Assembly (NCBI GenBank): GCA_002803225.1
Contig: NXFV01000767.1
Coordinates: 62,001 to 126,000 of the forward strand
DNA from: Gamarada debralockiae
Lineage: Eukaryota; Ascomycota; Leotiomycetes; Helotiales; Hyphodiscaceae
Length of the DNA stretch: 64,000 nt
Reading direction: 5' to 3'
The notes under the pieces were generated by a model. It had not been told where the DNA came from and did no database searches. It saw only the letters and a list, made by a program, of their open reading frames with translations. The position numbers and the translations under genes are program-made. This document shows positions 48,392 to 59,690 of the stretch, in pieces. Every line of letters begins with the position of its first letter. Position 1 is the first letter of the stretch.

Positions 48392-50695
48392 TTTGGAATA
48401 TCGAGGCAAGGGCGAAGAGATCGATATGATAAATGATTGAAAACAAAAGGTGAGAGGAGAAGAGGAATTAGCAATTACGTATGGCAGTGAAATTCATTGC
48501 GATGGAGGAAATGGAACACCCGTGGACTGGATGTTGACAGCCTCAAAAGATGAACGGAATCTGGAGGGGACAGGGGCCTTGATATAACTACTCGAGCCTC
48601 CTTCCCTTTCTGCCTTCCGTTATGGACAAAACGCCGAATAGGAACATCACCGAGCCCATGACCGCCGACGTCAAACCCCTAAGAAGTGAGATTAATATCC
48701 GCCCAAAGAGACTAGTCCAAAGACTCCAAAAAGATCTCGTTTGCAGTGCTGCGGATCTCTCCCACCTACCAAAGGCAAATCAAGAACAGACTTTGAGTCT
48801 TCGAGGGTTGTAAGGTACGCAAACGATGCAGCGCCATGGGTCGCATCCGGTTGCAACCACACGTGGAAGCCGGAGATCGTCATATTCAAGGAAGATGTCA
48901 CGCTAAGCGCCCAATGCAGGGATGCACAAGCTGCCGAGATGCGTGCAGGGATAGGACTTCTCTTGATCTAGAAGCTTTCTTTGGTTCGTGACACTTTTCT
49001 AGAAATAGCCAGCGGTGCAGGGAGAGAAACTTGACTGTGGCGCCGATGCCGATGCTGATGTTGCGACCGGATTTGGGACAAGATCGGCTGTTGCAATGAT
49101 GTGCATTTGTGGCTGATGGTGGCTGAGCTGAACCCCTTTTTGACTTTTTGGTGGATGATCGGCGCCTAAATTGGACTATATCAAGCTTTTTGTGCAGAAA
49201 TTATGAAACATGCTCAACGCCAGTCTTCAACATAGTTGGTACAAACGACCTCATCGTTTTTATCTTGTTAAAATGCTTTAGAAATGTTTCGGTCTTAAAA
49301 TTACCTGTCTAAATGGAAGGGAATGAATTTCGTAACAAAATCGAACTGTTTGGCCCACTTTTACTCTCCGATAAGAACACCTTTCCCATTCCAGCAGCTC
49401 CTCGTGTTTTCGCTTCTTAGGCCGTTTCAATCTCATTCTTGCACCTTCTCTTCTCGTCTTGCAAGGAATGGAGTTTTGTACCGAGATGAATGCTGCTTCA
49501 TTATAAGATACAGGGACAGTGCTTTGAAAGGCTTTGAAGCTGTTCGTTGTCAGGAGTGATAGCCACACCTCGGGTTCAATTGCTCAACTGAGGCGCGCAA
49601 AGCAAGGCCGCCTGCCTGAGCGGGGCTGTATTTGAATTTATGATAGTTGATACCCGCTGAACTATTGTTGTTTCAAACTCCAGTTCATGTAGTGCTGCGA
49701 TGTCTGCGAATTCAGAGCCTGTGTTCAAAGTATGGACAGTTCAGTCAGCTGTTGAACACTGGCCACAAAAACTTCTTGATACTGTGCGCAATTGACTTCA
49801 GGGTAGCTGAATAGCACCATATCTCTGCCATTGCAGAGCAATTAATGGGTTGTAACCTCCTCGTATGGGCGTTCACGAACTCACAAGCAACCGAAGATGG
49901 TGTTGATGCCTTTCGTGGTTTTGTGGCCTGGTTTCCACTGCCTGTATGACGGAGAGTCGTGTTGCTCAATCCGCTCGCAAGTCCGCGAAACCCATTAGAG
50001 CTTCAACGCTCTATAAGGTTTTATGTAATAAGTCATTTTGGATGGACTTCATTACAAAAGGGGGTTGCTCACTCGGTACAGGGATTTTGATGATAATTTT
50101 GGTAGAATGGGTATGTACTGGATGCTGATTGTTGAATCGGCTTACATTATCAAGTTGGTCGCGGCTTGAAGTCATTGACCCCAGCGAGATTGGCGTGACA
50201 AACTTACAACATCGCCATTCTGCTTCACTGAACTGCTGAAAATTGTGTAAGAAGCTTCCTTAACTGCTACCAAATACTAAGAACATACGGTTGTACGATG
50301 TCTCGGAAGGAAGAAAATGGGGATGTACATTTTACGCTGGCGTGCCAAAAGGGACATTATTAGCTGTTCAAAAAATCCGAGCATATCAAGAAATCAAATC
50401 GCAGACTTAGATGAGGATCATTGAGAGCTGGGGAATTCTTGTTATTTAACCTGAACCCTCACCTCGTTCTACGCGATAGTACACGTGACACTCGCTTCAC
50501 CTACGTAGTCTCCACCACCCCTCTGCTTGCTACCCCCTAGCAGCTCGAAATCCTTAGTCATTCTCTGTGTGCCTTTAAGACAGGTCCTATCCTAGTAGTA
50601 CTATTAAGAATACCGTAATAACTCCTAGCGAGCAGGATCGCAAGGAGCTAGAACGGTCCCTAGTAATCAGAATAGGTTCCCTATTACTAGAGTAG
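48392..50695. other. 2.3-kb gene-poor stretch left of the sulfotransferase relic
   Basis: Begins with the promoter of the phospholipase gene. The rest shows only short open frames (the largest about 96 codons, antisense to one another) and AT-rich filler. From about 50560 the sequence is rich in CTAG/TAG and shows a short open piece (about 50592-50697) ending in TAG, just before the relic, of possible mobile-element origin. Confidence 0.45.
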
Positions 50696-50990
50696 CTTAA
50701 TGCCCCACTCCCCCAAAGAGAGGTTGTTGGAATTCAGAGTCAAGCAAGGATGGGAACCGCTTTGCAAGTTTCTAGGCAAGGAGGTTCTTGATGAGCCGTA
50801 TCCTAGGGTCAATGAGGGGGACATTGCGGCGAGGGTGCATGTTCCGATTATTTATATTACTTATGCGAAGATTGTCGGGAACGTCTTGATGTGGCCGGTT
50901 CTTGTGGGGGTCGGAGCTGCGGTTCTGAGTTGGAGTTTGAGGAGGGGGAGACTCAGTTGTCTTGATGCTTTGTGGTGGAAGTCGCTATGA
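50696..50990 (+). pseudogene. C-terminal relic of a fungal sulfotransferase-like protein
   Basis: The open frame 50700-50990 encodes KERLLEFRVKQGWEPLCKFL, then DEPYPRVNEGDIAARV and a hydrophobic helix (VLMWPVLVGVGAAVLSWSL). This is the C-terminal end of the Sulfotransfer_4-type family widespread in filamentous fungi. The P-loop N-terminal two thirds are absent: the 110 bases upstream encode unrelated sequence ending in a stop. The remaining part is intact, suggesting recent truncation by deletion or insertion. A very short new gene using the ATG at 50700 is less likely. Confidence 0.65.
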
Positions 50991-51452
50991 TGAAGAGACA
51001 CGGCTGTGTTTGGGGGTTGGAGAGGATGGGAGTTTCGCTTGGATTGATTTGAGCGGTTGTGTTGACTCGAGAAGTTCACAAGAATTTTATTGTTGGCCTT
51101 TTTATTCTTTTTGGCTCTTATTGAACCAGCTTTACATTGCAAGTATGCAATGCTTTCCTGTGAAGCACGAAGTTTGACTGGCCTCAATTCATAACGCCGA
51201 GAGGTACGCCTAGGTACGCCTCTCGTAGCCTTTTCACAAAAACACTATCCCAGGGTATCATTTCGCTCCGTATATTGCATTCAATGAATCCATCCCCGTA
51301 CTCCCTCCAATGTTTTCTCCCGCTCAGATCAGATAATGCAGCACTCCAATGCTGGCTATGCATATGCAGGATGAAAGTGCGCCAACAACATTGCAAATGT
51401 ACAGAATCCCAAAAGTATGGTGTAAAATCTGGCCATGATGTCAAGTCGGACA

Positions 51453-54363
51453 TCATCGCCCTGGCGTGCCAGTAGAGTTGCCTGCACTAGTCTTGCTACC
51501 ATCAAACCAAGGATCAGTGGCCCCAAAAAGCATCTTCCAAATATTTCCATCCGATCGCTCATGGTCAATGATATCCCTGTGGTCGCAAGTCAGTAATGTT
51601 CTTCAGAACATAACTAAACTGTAGATATTTGCAATACTTCGCACTTACATAGAAAGGCCCAACTTGTCGTCCCACTCATCTAAACGCTTCAAAGCTTCCG
51701 TATCATTGCCGAAGCTAATGAACTGAATCCCGACTTGATATTGCCCATTTTCATCGAGTTTGTTAAAGAGCCGTCGGAGTGGAGGCGTCAGGTCCGTATT
51801 CGGCTGGAAAATACCATCTGTGAGGACGTAAATATTCAATGAGCGGACAGGCCTGAATACTTTTATGAACTTCGACCTGTCAAACCCTTTGATATAGTTG
51901 TCGATTATCGAGCCTAATCGTATGCGAATATCGGTGAGGCCATGTGGGGTATTTGCAGCGAAATGTGTGACAATCCTCGTCGGATTTTTCTCCTTGAACT
52001 TCTTCTTCGAGCAGGTGAAAAATAATTCGAGGCCGTCTGGGTCTGAGTCTTTAACTAGGTATGCTAGTATGCCCAGGATGCGCTTGACTTCAACCTCGTA
52101 AGCCTTCATTGACGCGGCATCATCAATTAAGAAGATCTATATACTGTGAGCAGTTGCACTGGATTACATTAAGAGAAAATAGAAACGTACGTGATCCCGA
52201 GTCTCAAGCCGTTCAAGGAGGTATTTGCCTGGAAGATCGGTAGGTCTCCCAGCCATTCTGTTTTGAATCCAGCGTTCGGCAACATCAACTTCCAACGAAG
52301 GAAGCTCTCGGCTCGGGCCGTTTGCTGGACGTTTCGATGAGCTTGACCGATTATTCGAAGGCGTGGTGGATCTCTTTGCAGGTCCGGATACTGAGGTAGT
52401 GGATGGTCGACATTCATTTTTAGGTATAGTCGGAATAGGTATGCTTAGGTTAGAACTGCTTCCGTTCTGCGCTTTCTGCATAGGCTGAGACTCTGCTTCA
52501 GAAGCGGATGGGCGAGTACTTGTTGCTGTCGTCTGACTGGTCTGGGTGGCAGGGGCTGGGACGGGCTGGGGATTCTGAGTTAATCGACCACTATCTGGGC
52601 CTAAGATGGTAGTACCGGCAGCCGTATTGGTGGTAGTTGGAAGGGGCTGGGTTGTTGTTGAGCCCGGACCGACCACTGGTGATTCTATAATACTCGGTCG
52701 ATGAAGAATCCGCCGGGCTTGCACATGAAGGCCTTTTGCCGTAAGTCTTATATCCGGAACATCTAACATGTTCTTGACCATTTTCTCCAAAATAGTTCCT
52801 GTAACCGTATCAGATTTGCGAAAGTTGTCCGGAAGGTCGTCGATAGTTTTCAAAACAATTGGCAGGACCTCTTTGCCGTCGTGAAACCAATCCCCACCTT
52901 TCATGTCGGGAATCTGGGCGAGTGCCTCCTCGCGTTTTCGCCTGTATTCCTCGAGCCCTGCATAACCATGTACGAGCCAGACGGCAGCTTCACTGAGAAT
53001 GCAGCCAAATGACCATATGTCGACGTTCTGCTTGACTGAGACGTTCGCTTCTTCCAGAAATCTATCGGCTCTATAACATTCAGGAGCGCCTATGGTCTTG
53101 TCAGAGAAATGATTTGCTATCACGAGCAATCGACTTACCATAAGTTTCAGTGCCATATGCGTCGAAATCTGATCCGCCTTGTGACGTCTTCTTGAAATGG
53201 CTCAGGCCAAGGTCAGAAAGTTTGAACTTCCAGTCATAGGGGGAGTTAATTCCGTTGCTCTTGACCAGAATGTTGTCGGGTTTGACATCTTGATGCCACC
53301 TGAAGAAGTCAGCAAGTGCTTCATATTCCAAACCGTACCCAACTAACATACCCTTGAAAAATCTGTGGCCCGGACAGCGTGTTTTGACAATCAACCTCGT
53401 GTATGTGAATCAACGCCCTGAGAATGCTGCATAAAGACGCCCAAAAACGCTCAGTGTCTCTCCCACTCGTGGGTGGAAGGACTGTTCTGAAATATTCCTC
53501 CAAGGTCCCTCGATCAGCGAACTCCAGGATGATATTGTACGTTCCGTTCTGGATGAAGCTCCCGTAAAAGTGAATTATATGCGGATCGGAGGCTCCTCTA
53601 GGTGGTCGAAGTCGTCTGAAGGCTTCAACCTCATTGTGGTAATACGACTCGGCTTCTGTTTTGTGGTATGTTTTCAGTACAAAAGTATCGCCATCATCTC
53701 CTGTGTACTTCTGCGCCGGTTTGTATTAGACTTATCCATATCAAAAGAGTTTGGGCGGAATACCGTTGAGCTCCCATCGCGAAGCTTATTGAACGAGGGG
53801 TGTAACACGATTTTAGAGATGACTGCACTCCCTCCTTTTCCAAGAACCTTCCTCTCAACTATAGGCAGGATTCGATTTGGTTCGAGGGAGTCATTTATCT
53901 TGTATTTCATCTCCGCTGCACAGAAGACCCATTGTTTCTCGCAGAAGTCGTCCCAAAGGTGTGGCCGAGCTGGTGATATTGGAAACTCTGGGGGCTTCTG
54001 GGTGTGGTGGTAAGGCAGTCGCAAATCCGAGAGGCTGTTATGTTCGGAGAAATGTCGAATCCATACTCCTGCACCGATTGAGAGGAGTATACAAAAGGTC
54101 TTTAGATGTGAGTCCTGCACGATACCCTCGTCGACAGGAATTGGTTCTTCGCCTGGGAAGATCGCAGATAGGACATCAATGAGGTGATCTTCCTCATTGA
54201 AGTAATCTTGAATCTGCTCAAACGGCACAAACTCTTCTTTTTTGCTCGTAACCGGATTGTCCGTTCGTATAAGTGATCCTTGGAGGAATTGATGGAATGC
54301 TTGGAGGGGACGCTTCTCATCCGATTGCTCGCGTTCGTAGTACTGGGGTTGTTGCGGGCGCAT
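51453..54363 (-). CDS. Protein kinase fused to a von Willebrand A-like domain
   Basis: Six exons, 54363..53764, 53710..53352, 53299..53139, 53089..52191, 52136..51649 and 51576..51453, giving 876 residues. Residues 1-165 are a conserved fungal N-terminal region. The kinase follows: glycine loop LGKGGSAVIS (about 170), FVLKTYHK with the ATP-binding Lys, EVEAFRRL, the catalytic loop WHQDVKPDN (about 321), SDLGLSHF and GAPECY. All catalytic residues are present, with Gln replacing Arg in HRD. A Ser/Thr/Pro-rich linker (about 500-640) leads to a vWA-like domain: IFLIDDAASMK (about 678) and VLTDGIFQP (about 777). The metal site reads DxAxS instead of DxSxS. The exon 1-2 join (ACG|GTATTC...GCGCAG|AAG) is the only in-frame solution. 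Role unknown; it neighbours a CorA-like membrane protein. Confidence 0.82.
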
Positions 54364-55299
54364 CGTGACCAAGGTGGGGGAGCGGACAGGGGCGTTACTG
54401 TGCTTTGGTGGGCGATATCAGGCACTGACTTGGTACGCAGTCTGCGACGACAACCACTTGGCACCGCGTAAATAAACGATAGGATTTGCACAGTATGTGA
54501 TGCAAGATGAGCAAGCAGTGAAACAGCGCAATGAACAGAGCGAAGGTTGATGAGAGGCCAGCAGCGGAGGTTAGGGAGCGGCAAGCTGCCTTTAATGCTG
54601 TGTTCGAAGTGTGGCGCCCGGATGACTTCCGTGGTGAGCGACCTTGGTGCAGATGAGTTTGGTATGTTCAGCCTTACTCCAGTTCCCTGGACAACGACCC
54701 ACCCTCCTAAACGACCCAAACTCAAATTTCGACCACAAGAATAAGGCGTTTTGATATGAAAATTGATATTCATGTTCTTTAGATACTGGTTCTTCTTTGC
54801 GCAAATTTTTAAAATTCTCCGACCTTTCATTGTTGTGTTATAAATGTGGAAAATAAGGGATTTCGGTCCCTGTAAGACGCTGTTAATTTAGCGAGTGAGC
54901 CCTGAAGAGCCTGTAAGTGGGTCGTTTAGGAGGGTGGGTCGTTGTCGAGTATCAATTGGGCTCGATTTTCTAGCCTGCGGCTGAGCCTGTAAGGTTCATG
55001 AAGATGTCATGACACAGCCTCGATGTGGAAGAATCATGCCTCATGTGTCCTAGAATCTGAGCAGTTTGTGTTGATCTGCAGTGTCAGGACAGTAGGAGGA
55101 TGGTGCTTTAGGTATCAGAGTCTTCTGAGACACTGAAAATGAAAGGGTTTGAGTCGTAGTTTATTACCAACTGAAAGGTCGAAAGGCCCCCAAAATCGAC
55201 AATTAGCCTTGTGAGAGACAGCCTCGCATCAAACTCCACATTACAGTACCCGACACATAATCGACACAGAGTACTTTTATTATAAGATATCAAACATCT
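54364..55299. other. Intergenic region between kinase-vWA and CorA-like genes, carrying a MITE-like element
   Basis: About 940 bases: the kinase gene promoter on the left, the 3' end of the CorA-like gene on the right, and the inverted-repeat element at 54690-54946 between them. Short open frames here have no protein character. Confidence 0.5.
54690..54946. mobile_element. MITE-like element with 29-bp terminal inverted repeats
   Basis: The left end 54690-54718 (starting GACAACGACCCACCCTCC) is the exact reverse complement of the right end 54918-54946 (TGGGTCGTTTAGGAGG...GTTGTC). The interior of 199 bases is AT-rich and has no coding capacity. A perfect 29-bp inverted repeat at this spacing is very unlikely by chance. 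I see no clear target-site duplication in the flanks, so the exact ends or the superfamily are uncertain; a non-autonomous DNA transposon is the simplest reading. Confidence 0.75.
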
Positions 55300-57316
55300 T
55301 CAGTTTGTTCCCTTCGAGCGGCCTTTTTCCTCGTCGAGGACCTTCCTCCTCTTTTTCTCTGCTCTCCAACTCTCCAACTTATATAATATTCCCCAAGCAG
55401 CAAATGTAACCACCATCAATGGTAGGCTGATAATTATGTAGAGCCTCAGAGCAGGCCATTGGAATACCTCCGGACTTGGGCCTCCATTTGAATCCTGGAA
55501 TCGGACAATGTCTGTGCTCATAATGGTCTGGCACTCTATTAGTCTTTGATTGCAGAGGGAAGGCTAGAAACTGCTTTCCTTCGTCAGCAACAGTAAGTAA
55601 GAACCTACCGAAATGAAGGTACCCGGGAGAAAGAACAAAGTCACTAGCGTGATGATTCTCATGGACACAGTCTCTTGCGTTGTCTTTTGGGCAAGCTCGT
55701 TCATTTCTTTGGTCAACTTCTCCATGTTTCGCGTCATTTGCTCCATATTGTCTGCTGATTGTTTGGACTTGCTAGCAAGAGCTATGTTTGCCGCCACATT
55801 ATGGTAATCCAGGATACCATAGAGCTAATACTGTCAGAATCGTTTATTTGAAATGAGGGATTCACGTACCAGTGCTTTTCGGTCTACAAGCATGCGGACC
55901 AACGCCCCCGCCCTAGTTATCTGCATTCGCAAATTGTTAATAACGCTTGAAATCTGCTTTTCAAATCGCTCCACGCTTCTCTTGTAAAGCCCTAAGTCTT
56001 TAGTGTTCTCATCCGAGGTCACTAAATCGTGGTAATATTCTTTGAGTTCTTTCAAGACGTCGATATTGGCATTCAGGACGAAAATGACCTCATTCGCCTT
56101 ATCCTCAATTGATTGAACGTCCCTTAAATCGTCGAAGGAGAACTGGCTATGGGTGTCATGCTCCGCTCTGGACTCCCTTGAAGTCGACCGGGTCCGGTTT
56201 GCTCGAGCCTGGCTACTCGCTCGAGGAGGCTGAAGGAATGTAGTTGCATTTGCTTGGCCATTGCCACTAGTCTTGATGGACATGGACCTCGCTCTTATAA
56301 ATTCCAATTCCTCCTTTTCCTCGGGTTTGCGGTCACGAACCACCGTCGCGGACAACGCACGACGGCCAGTAGTACCCTGCAGCTCCTCCTCAAGATCATT
56401 GAGATACCATCGCCAATTCTCTCCAGACCACTTGCAATTGATCAAGTGAGTTGATAGCGACTCTTCGAATGCACCTTGCTTAGTCGAAAAAGGTCTCTGA
56501 TCTGGCTTGAGGTTCTCCGTGGCACTCATAACACGATCCTGGATCAGATCATTCCCTTTCACCGAGATCCACAGCGCAACGCTGGTTTGGATATCAAATG
56601 AGTGATACGTCGCCGTTTGACGGACTGACCAGGGGGCTCGCTTCTCTTCTGGCTCATCGGACTTCTCCACAGATTTCAAGCTGTAACAGAGACGAATCTC
56701 TCGTCCAGATCTTGCCAATTTTAGAAGTTTAGGCCCAGCGTCTGAATCGGCCAGCCGATTTTCGTGCCGGAACCCGCTGAAGAAGAAATCTCGAGTGTAG
56801 ATTTGCTTGCCGAATGGGAATATGAAGTCTAGAAATGCGGGCATGACTTGATGGTAGGTCAGAGCGTACAAGAGCATTCTTCGAGATGTCTCGAGTGGTG
56901 CTCGAGAATGCTCTGCAAGAATGAATCTAGCAAATACATCAATACCAAATTAGCACGTAACACAGATCATGCTTACATGAATCTACATCGTGGATCTTGA
57001 CGGTCAAAATAGGAGGGTCCGCGGAGCAGACTCGTCAGGTCCTCCATGCCGAGAGGCTCTTCCTCCTGAAATGCTTCTCGAAATTAGCAATCGCCCCTTG
57101 GAATTCTGAGCACGACTTACTTTGTTCTTCATCGTCATACTGCCAAAATCTTAAATACCCCTTGTCATCCGGTGAGAAAAGTTCGCTGGCGCGGTCATTC
57201 AGCCTCTCCTGATAGTCCTCTAAATTGTAGTCGACAAAAGTCTCATGCCTGACAAGATTTGTCGGATAGCTGTCGGCATGATCGCAAGACTCAATGAATC
57301 TCTCTGTCAGTAGCAT
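55300..57316 (-). CDS. CorA-like two-helix membrane protein (divalent-cation-transporter fold)
   Basis: Five exons, 57316..57121, 57073..56977, 56926..55870, 55824..55609 and 55527..55300, giving 597 residues. The N-terminal half is a soluble domain (RFWQYDDEEQ, MEDLTSLLRGPSYFDR, SRRMLLYALTYHQVMPAFLDF). A charged Ser-rich insert lies around 290-330. A long helix (LKELKEYYHDLV to RMLVDRKALLYGILDYHNVAAN) leads to two membrane helices (IITLVTLFFLPGTFIS, about 505-520; LYIIISLPLMVVTFAAWGI, about 548-568) and a basic tail. This is the layout of CorA/Mrs2-type channels, but the pore motif GMN is missing; the loop reads IMSTDIV. Ion transport is therefore doubtful. Such CorA-like proteins are expanded in filamentous fungi with unknown roles. 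The small exon 1-2 join uses a GAGAAG acceptor. Confidence 0.78.
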
Positions 57317-57667
57317 GTTCACGACAAGAAAGCATTTAGATTCCGATACTGCTAGCGAGACCCCAAAAATGCGAAGACGAGCAATAGGGCATTTTGAACA
57401 GAATCATTCGAGTACGCCTAACACCGTACATGGTCGTTGTCGGGCACTGCTCAGCTGAATGTGTCCGCTTCCAGCCGCATGCCTGTCATAGGCTCCCAAA
57501 GCACGCCCAAAAATTCAAAACTCCCGAGCACTGCCCCAACTGCTGCGTGCGTGGCAATGGAGAGAGCCTCACCAATTCCACCGCAAATAAGACAAAAAGC
57601 CTCGAGCGCCCCCGCACTTACTGTAGTGACGTCCGCACATGTCTAAATAAAAGCGATACCACAAAAA

Positions 57668-57992
57668 TTAGCTGCCGCGGTTTCCTCGCCGCTTCTTGGT
57701 CTTCTGTCTCAGGTTGGCAATTTCCTCCAGATCCGCCTCCAACCGTCAGCCATTTGATTCAAATACATGGTTGAAGCACTTACTTTCCCCAAGAGTTGTG
57801 GGACAGAAATTTTGTATTCGTCACGCGCAAGCTGGAAATCGTCAGTTGACACAGAACGCGAATTGCAGAGAACATGAGAGGACATACACGAATATCAAAA
57901 TCGACATGCTCCGGAAATTTGTTCCGCAAATACTTCTCCAAATCCTCCTTGTTCAGTCGGTACGCTGGCACAACATCACTGACTGCCGACAT
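57668..57992 (-). CDS. Small spliced gene, 73-aa basic protein of unknown function
   Basis: Three exons, 57992..57888, 57831..57784 and 57736..57668, all phase 0, giving 73 residues. Start MSAVSDVVPAYRLNKEDLEK, middle FPEHVDFDIR-LARDEYKISV, end LRQKTKKRRGNRGS. Donors are GTATGT and GTAAGT, acceptors TTCCAG and TTGGAG. The product is hydrophilic, with no signal peptide or helix for membranes, and ends in a basic cluster that could be a nuclear signal or nucleic-acid-binding tail. The even mix of conserved-looking residues and the clean splice sites favour a real gene. I do not recognise the family. It lies between the CorA-like gene (start 57316) and the MPP-alpha pseudogene, all on the minus strand. 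Confidence 0.55.
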
Positions 57993-58737
57993 CTTGAGGC
58001 TGAGCGGCCTCCCCACCAGGCGGTGCGAAACTGAGAAATCGAGAGGTGGGTTACTCTCGCTTTTGATCTTGCAGACACCGCCTGAAACAGGGCAGGCTGG
58101 GAGCTTTATGTGTTCGATGGCGAGAAATGACTCTTTGATATGGACAGTTCGCCAGATGAGGGCGAAATTGAGGGCTGGAAGAGAGGTGAGATGCAAGAAC
58201 GTGAGTGCAGCATTCTTGGCGGAGACGAGGCTTTGGATATCGCAACCCACGAGGTGCGGCTTAGGCATTATCCACTCACCGAGCCACAGTTTTTTTTTTT
58301 ATGCCAGCCTTTTCCAACACTTGGGGGCCTATGAGGCAAAAAACAGGCAGCAGCCAGCTAATCAGATGCTTGATCACTGTGAATGGCGTGCATCGCGTGG
58401 GTGTACAACGCCCAAAAGAAACCAATGGGCTACAAGCAATCAGGCAATATGACATGCATGAGTAAGCGAAAACGAAATGGCTGCTTTTGGGTCGCAAGTG
58501 AGGCTCAAAATATATGCTAAAGAGTACAAGATACTACTTCCATCTCGACGACGCCATTGGCATGGAATTGTGCGCACTTGCGTCAAAGGTGGCAAGCCCT
58601 TGTCACTCATCCATGCAGACTTCCGAACTTGAGTTGTCAGACGAGAGAGATTGACGCTTGCTATGATACATTCATTCCCAGCAGGGTATTGTACATCGAT
58701 CGTATATATATATACACTGATCTTGAAGAGTCCATAT
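57993..58737. other. Intergenic stretch between the 73-aa gene and the MPP-alpha pseudogene
   Basis: About 750 bases including the promoter of the 73-aa gene, a T10 run near 58290 and a TATATATATATA run near 58702. Open frames here are short. The frame running into the 73-aa gene from 58268 adds no family-like sequence. Confidence 0.45.
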
Positions 58738-59690
58738 TCACCTCCTCCCCAATTTCCATCTATCAATACGATCCTGAATATCCTCCCACTTCAGCTACTT
58801 CGTAACCATGCCCTCCTCTTCACCCTCCTGCAACACAACAGTCGGCGCACCGCTCCCATTTCCTGGGTTCTGCGTCATGCTACCAAATACTATTCTTGCA
58901 AGTCTACGGAGATCTTGCACAGTCAATTCTTCGATCTTCCGAACAATCCGCAGTCTATATAGGAGTAGTTGAATGCAACGTATGACTCTACCCAGCCGTA
59001 TTAGTTTAAAACATTTGTACAGAGCCGTGAACACATTCCCTTTCTGGGTCCTCAAGCTGAGAAGGATCCACTACCTTTAAGAAGGGTCTGGAGAGTCGCG
59101 AGAGCGTAGATGTCGTCCGAGGAGATGGAAACAGACTCGAAAGTAAGGTGGATGTACGTAAGGGCAGGTAGAGCGGGGTTGATTGGAGGTGGTAGAGGTG
59201 GTAGTGACAGGAAGCCACTAGTGTAATGTGAGGGCTGTGAAATATCGATGGCTGATGGCGACAAATAGCCATATGACTGAACCGATGCGTTGTTTGTTGC
59301 TGTAGTGGAGACGTTCTTAAAAAATGGTATCCTGGAAAGAAGTTTGGAAGGTTGTTGCGTAGGTGAGGGTGGTATTGATGAAGATGAGGATGAGGATGAC
59401 AGACTTTCACAGCTCTGGCTGGCAGATAAATCTATCGACGTCTTAGAGCCTGTTTGTGACAGAGTAGGTTCTGATTTTGGCATGTCTCTAAAATACTGCT
59501 GGACCAGCTTCACTGCCTTCTTATGTTCCACCCCAGCAAATGCAACGACCATCCTTTCCGGCTTAAAGAAGGCTTGTCTGTAAGCTTCAATGGTACTTTT
59601 GTCGATGCGTAAGCCTCTCCTGTGGGCACAATAGCGGGTTGCCCAGAGTATCATCCTTGTGTGCAACCATGTGGTAGGGGTCCGTAATTA
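58738..59690 (-). pseudogene. Decayed copy of mitochondrial processing peptidase alpha subunit
   Basis: Reading leftward, the sequence follows the MPP-alpha protein: HMVAHKDDTLGNPLLCPQER (59673-59612 area), IDKSTIEAYRQAFFKPERM, VVAFAGVEHKKAVKLVQQYF, HYTSGFLSLPPLPPP, YALATLQTLLKGSGSFSA. Breaks seen: a one-base frameshift just after the PQERL segment (about 59612-59625); a stop right after SFSA (about 59051); a second stop in the following MYSRLYTNVLN-like stretch; and an internal deletion that joins this stretch to RKIEELTVQDLRRLARIVFG. There is also a TAG at 58795-58797 before the family C-terminus WEDIQDRIDRWKLGRR. The N-terminal part is missing left of HMVAHKDD, where LTR-like sequence begins. 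The real essential gene must be elsewhere. Confidence 0.85.

Noticed and set aside
54102..54830. 242-codon minus-strand frame
   Set aside because: Overlaps kinase exon 1 in another frame and runs into the MITE-like element; no family resemblance.
57780..58268. 162-codon minus-strand frame covering the 73-aa gene
   Set aside because: It reads through a good GTATGT donor, and its N-terminal 92 codons lack protein-like pattern; the spliced three-exon model is better.
58276..58805. Several short open frames near T10 and TA repeats
   Set aside because: Low-complexity context and mutual overlap; no recognisable product.
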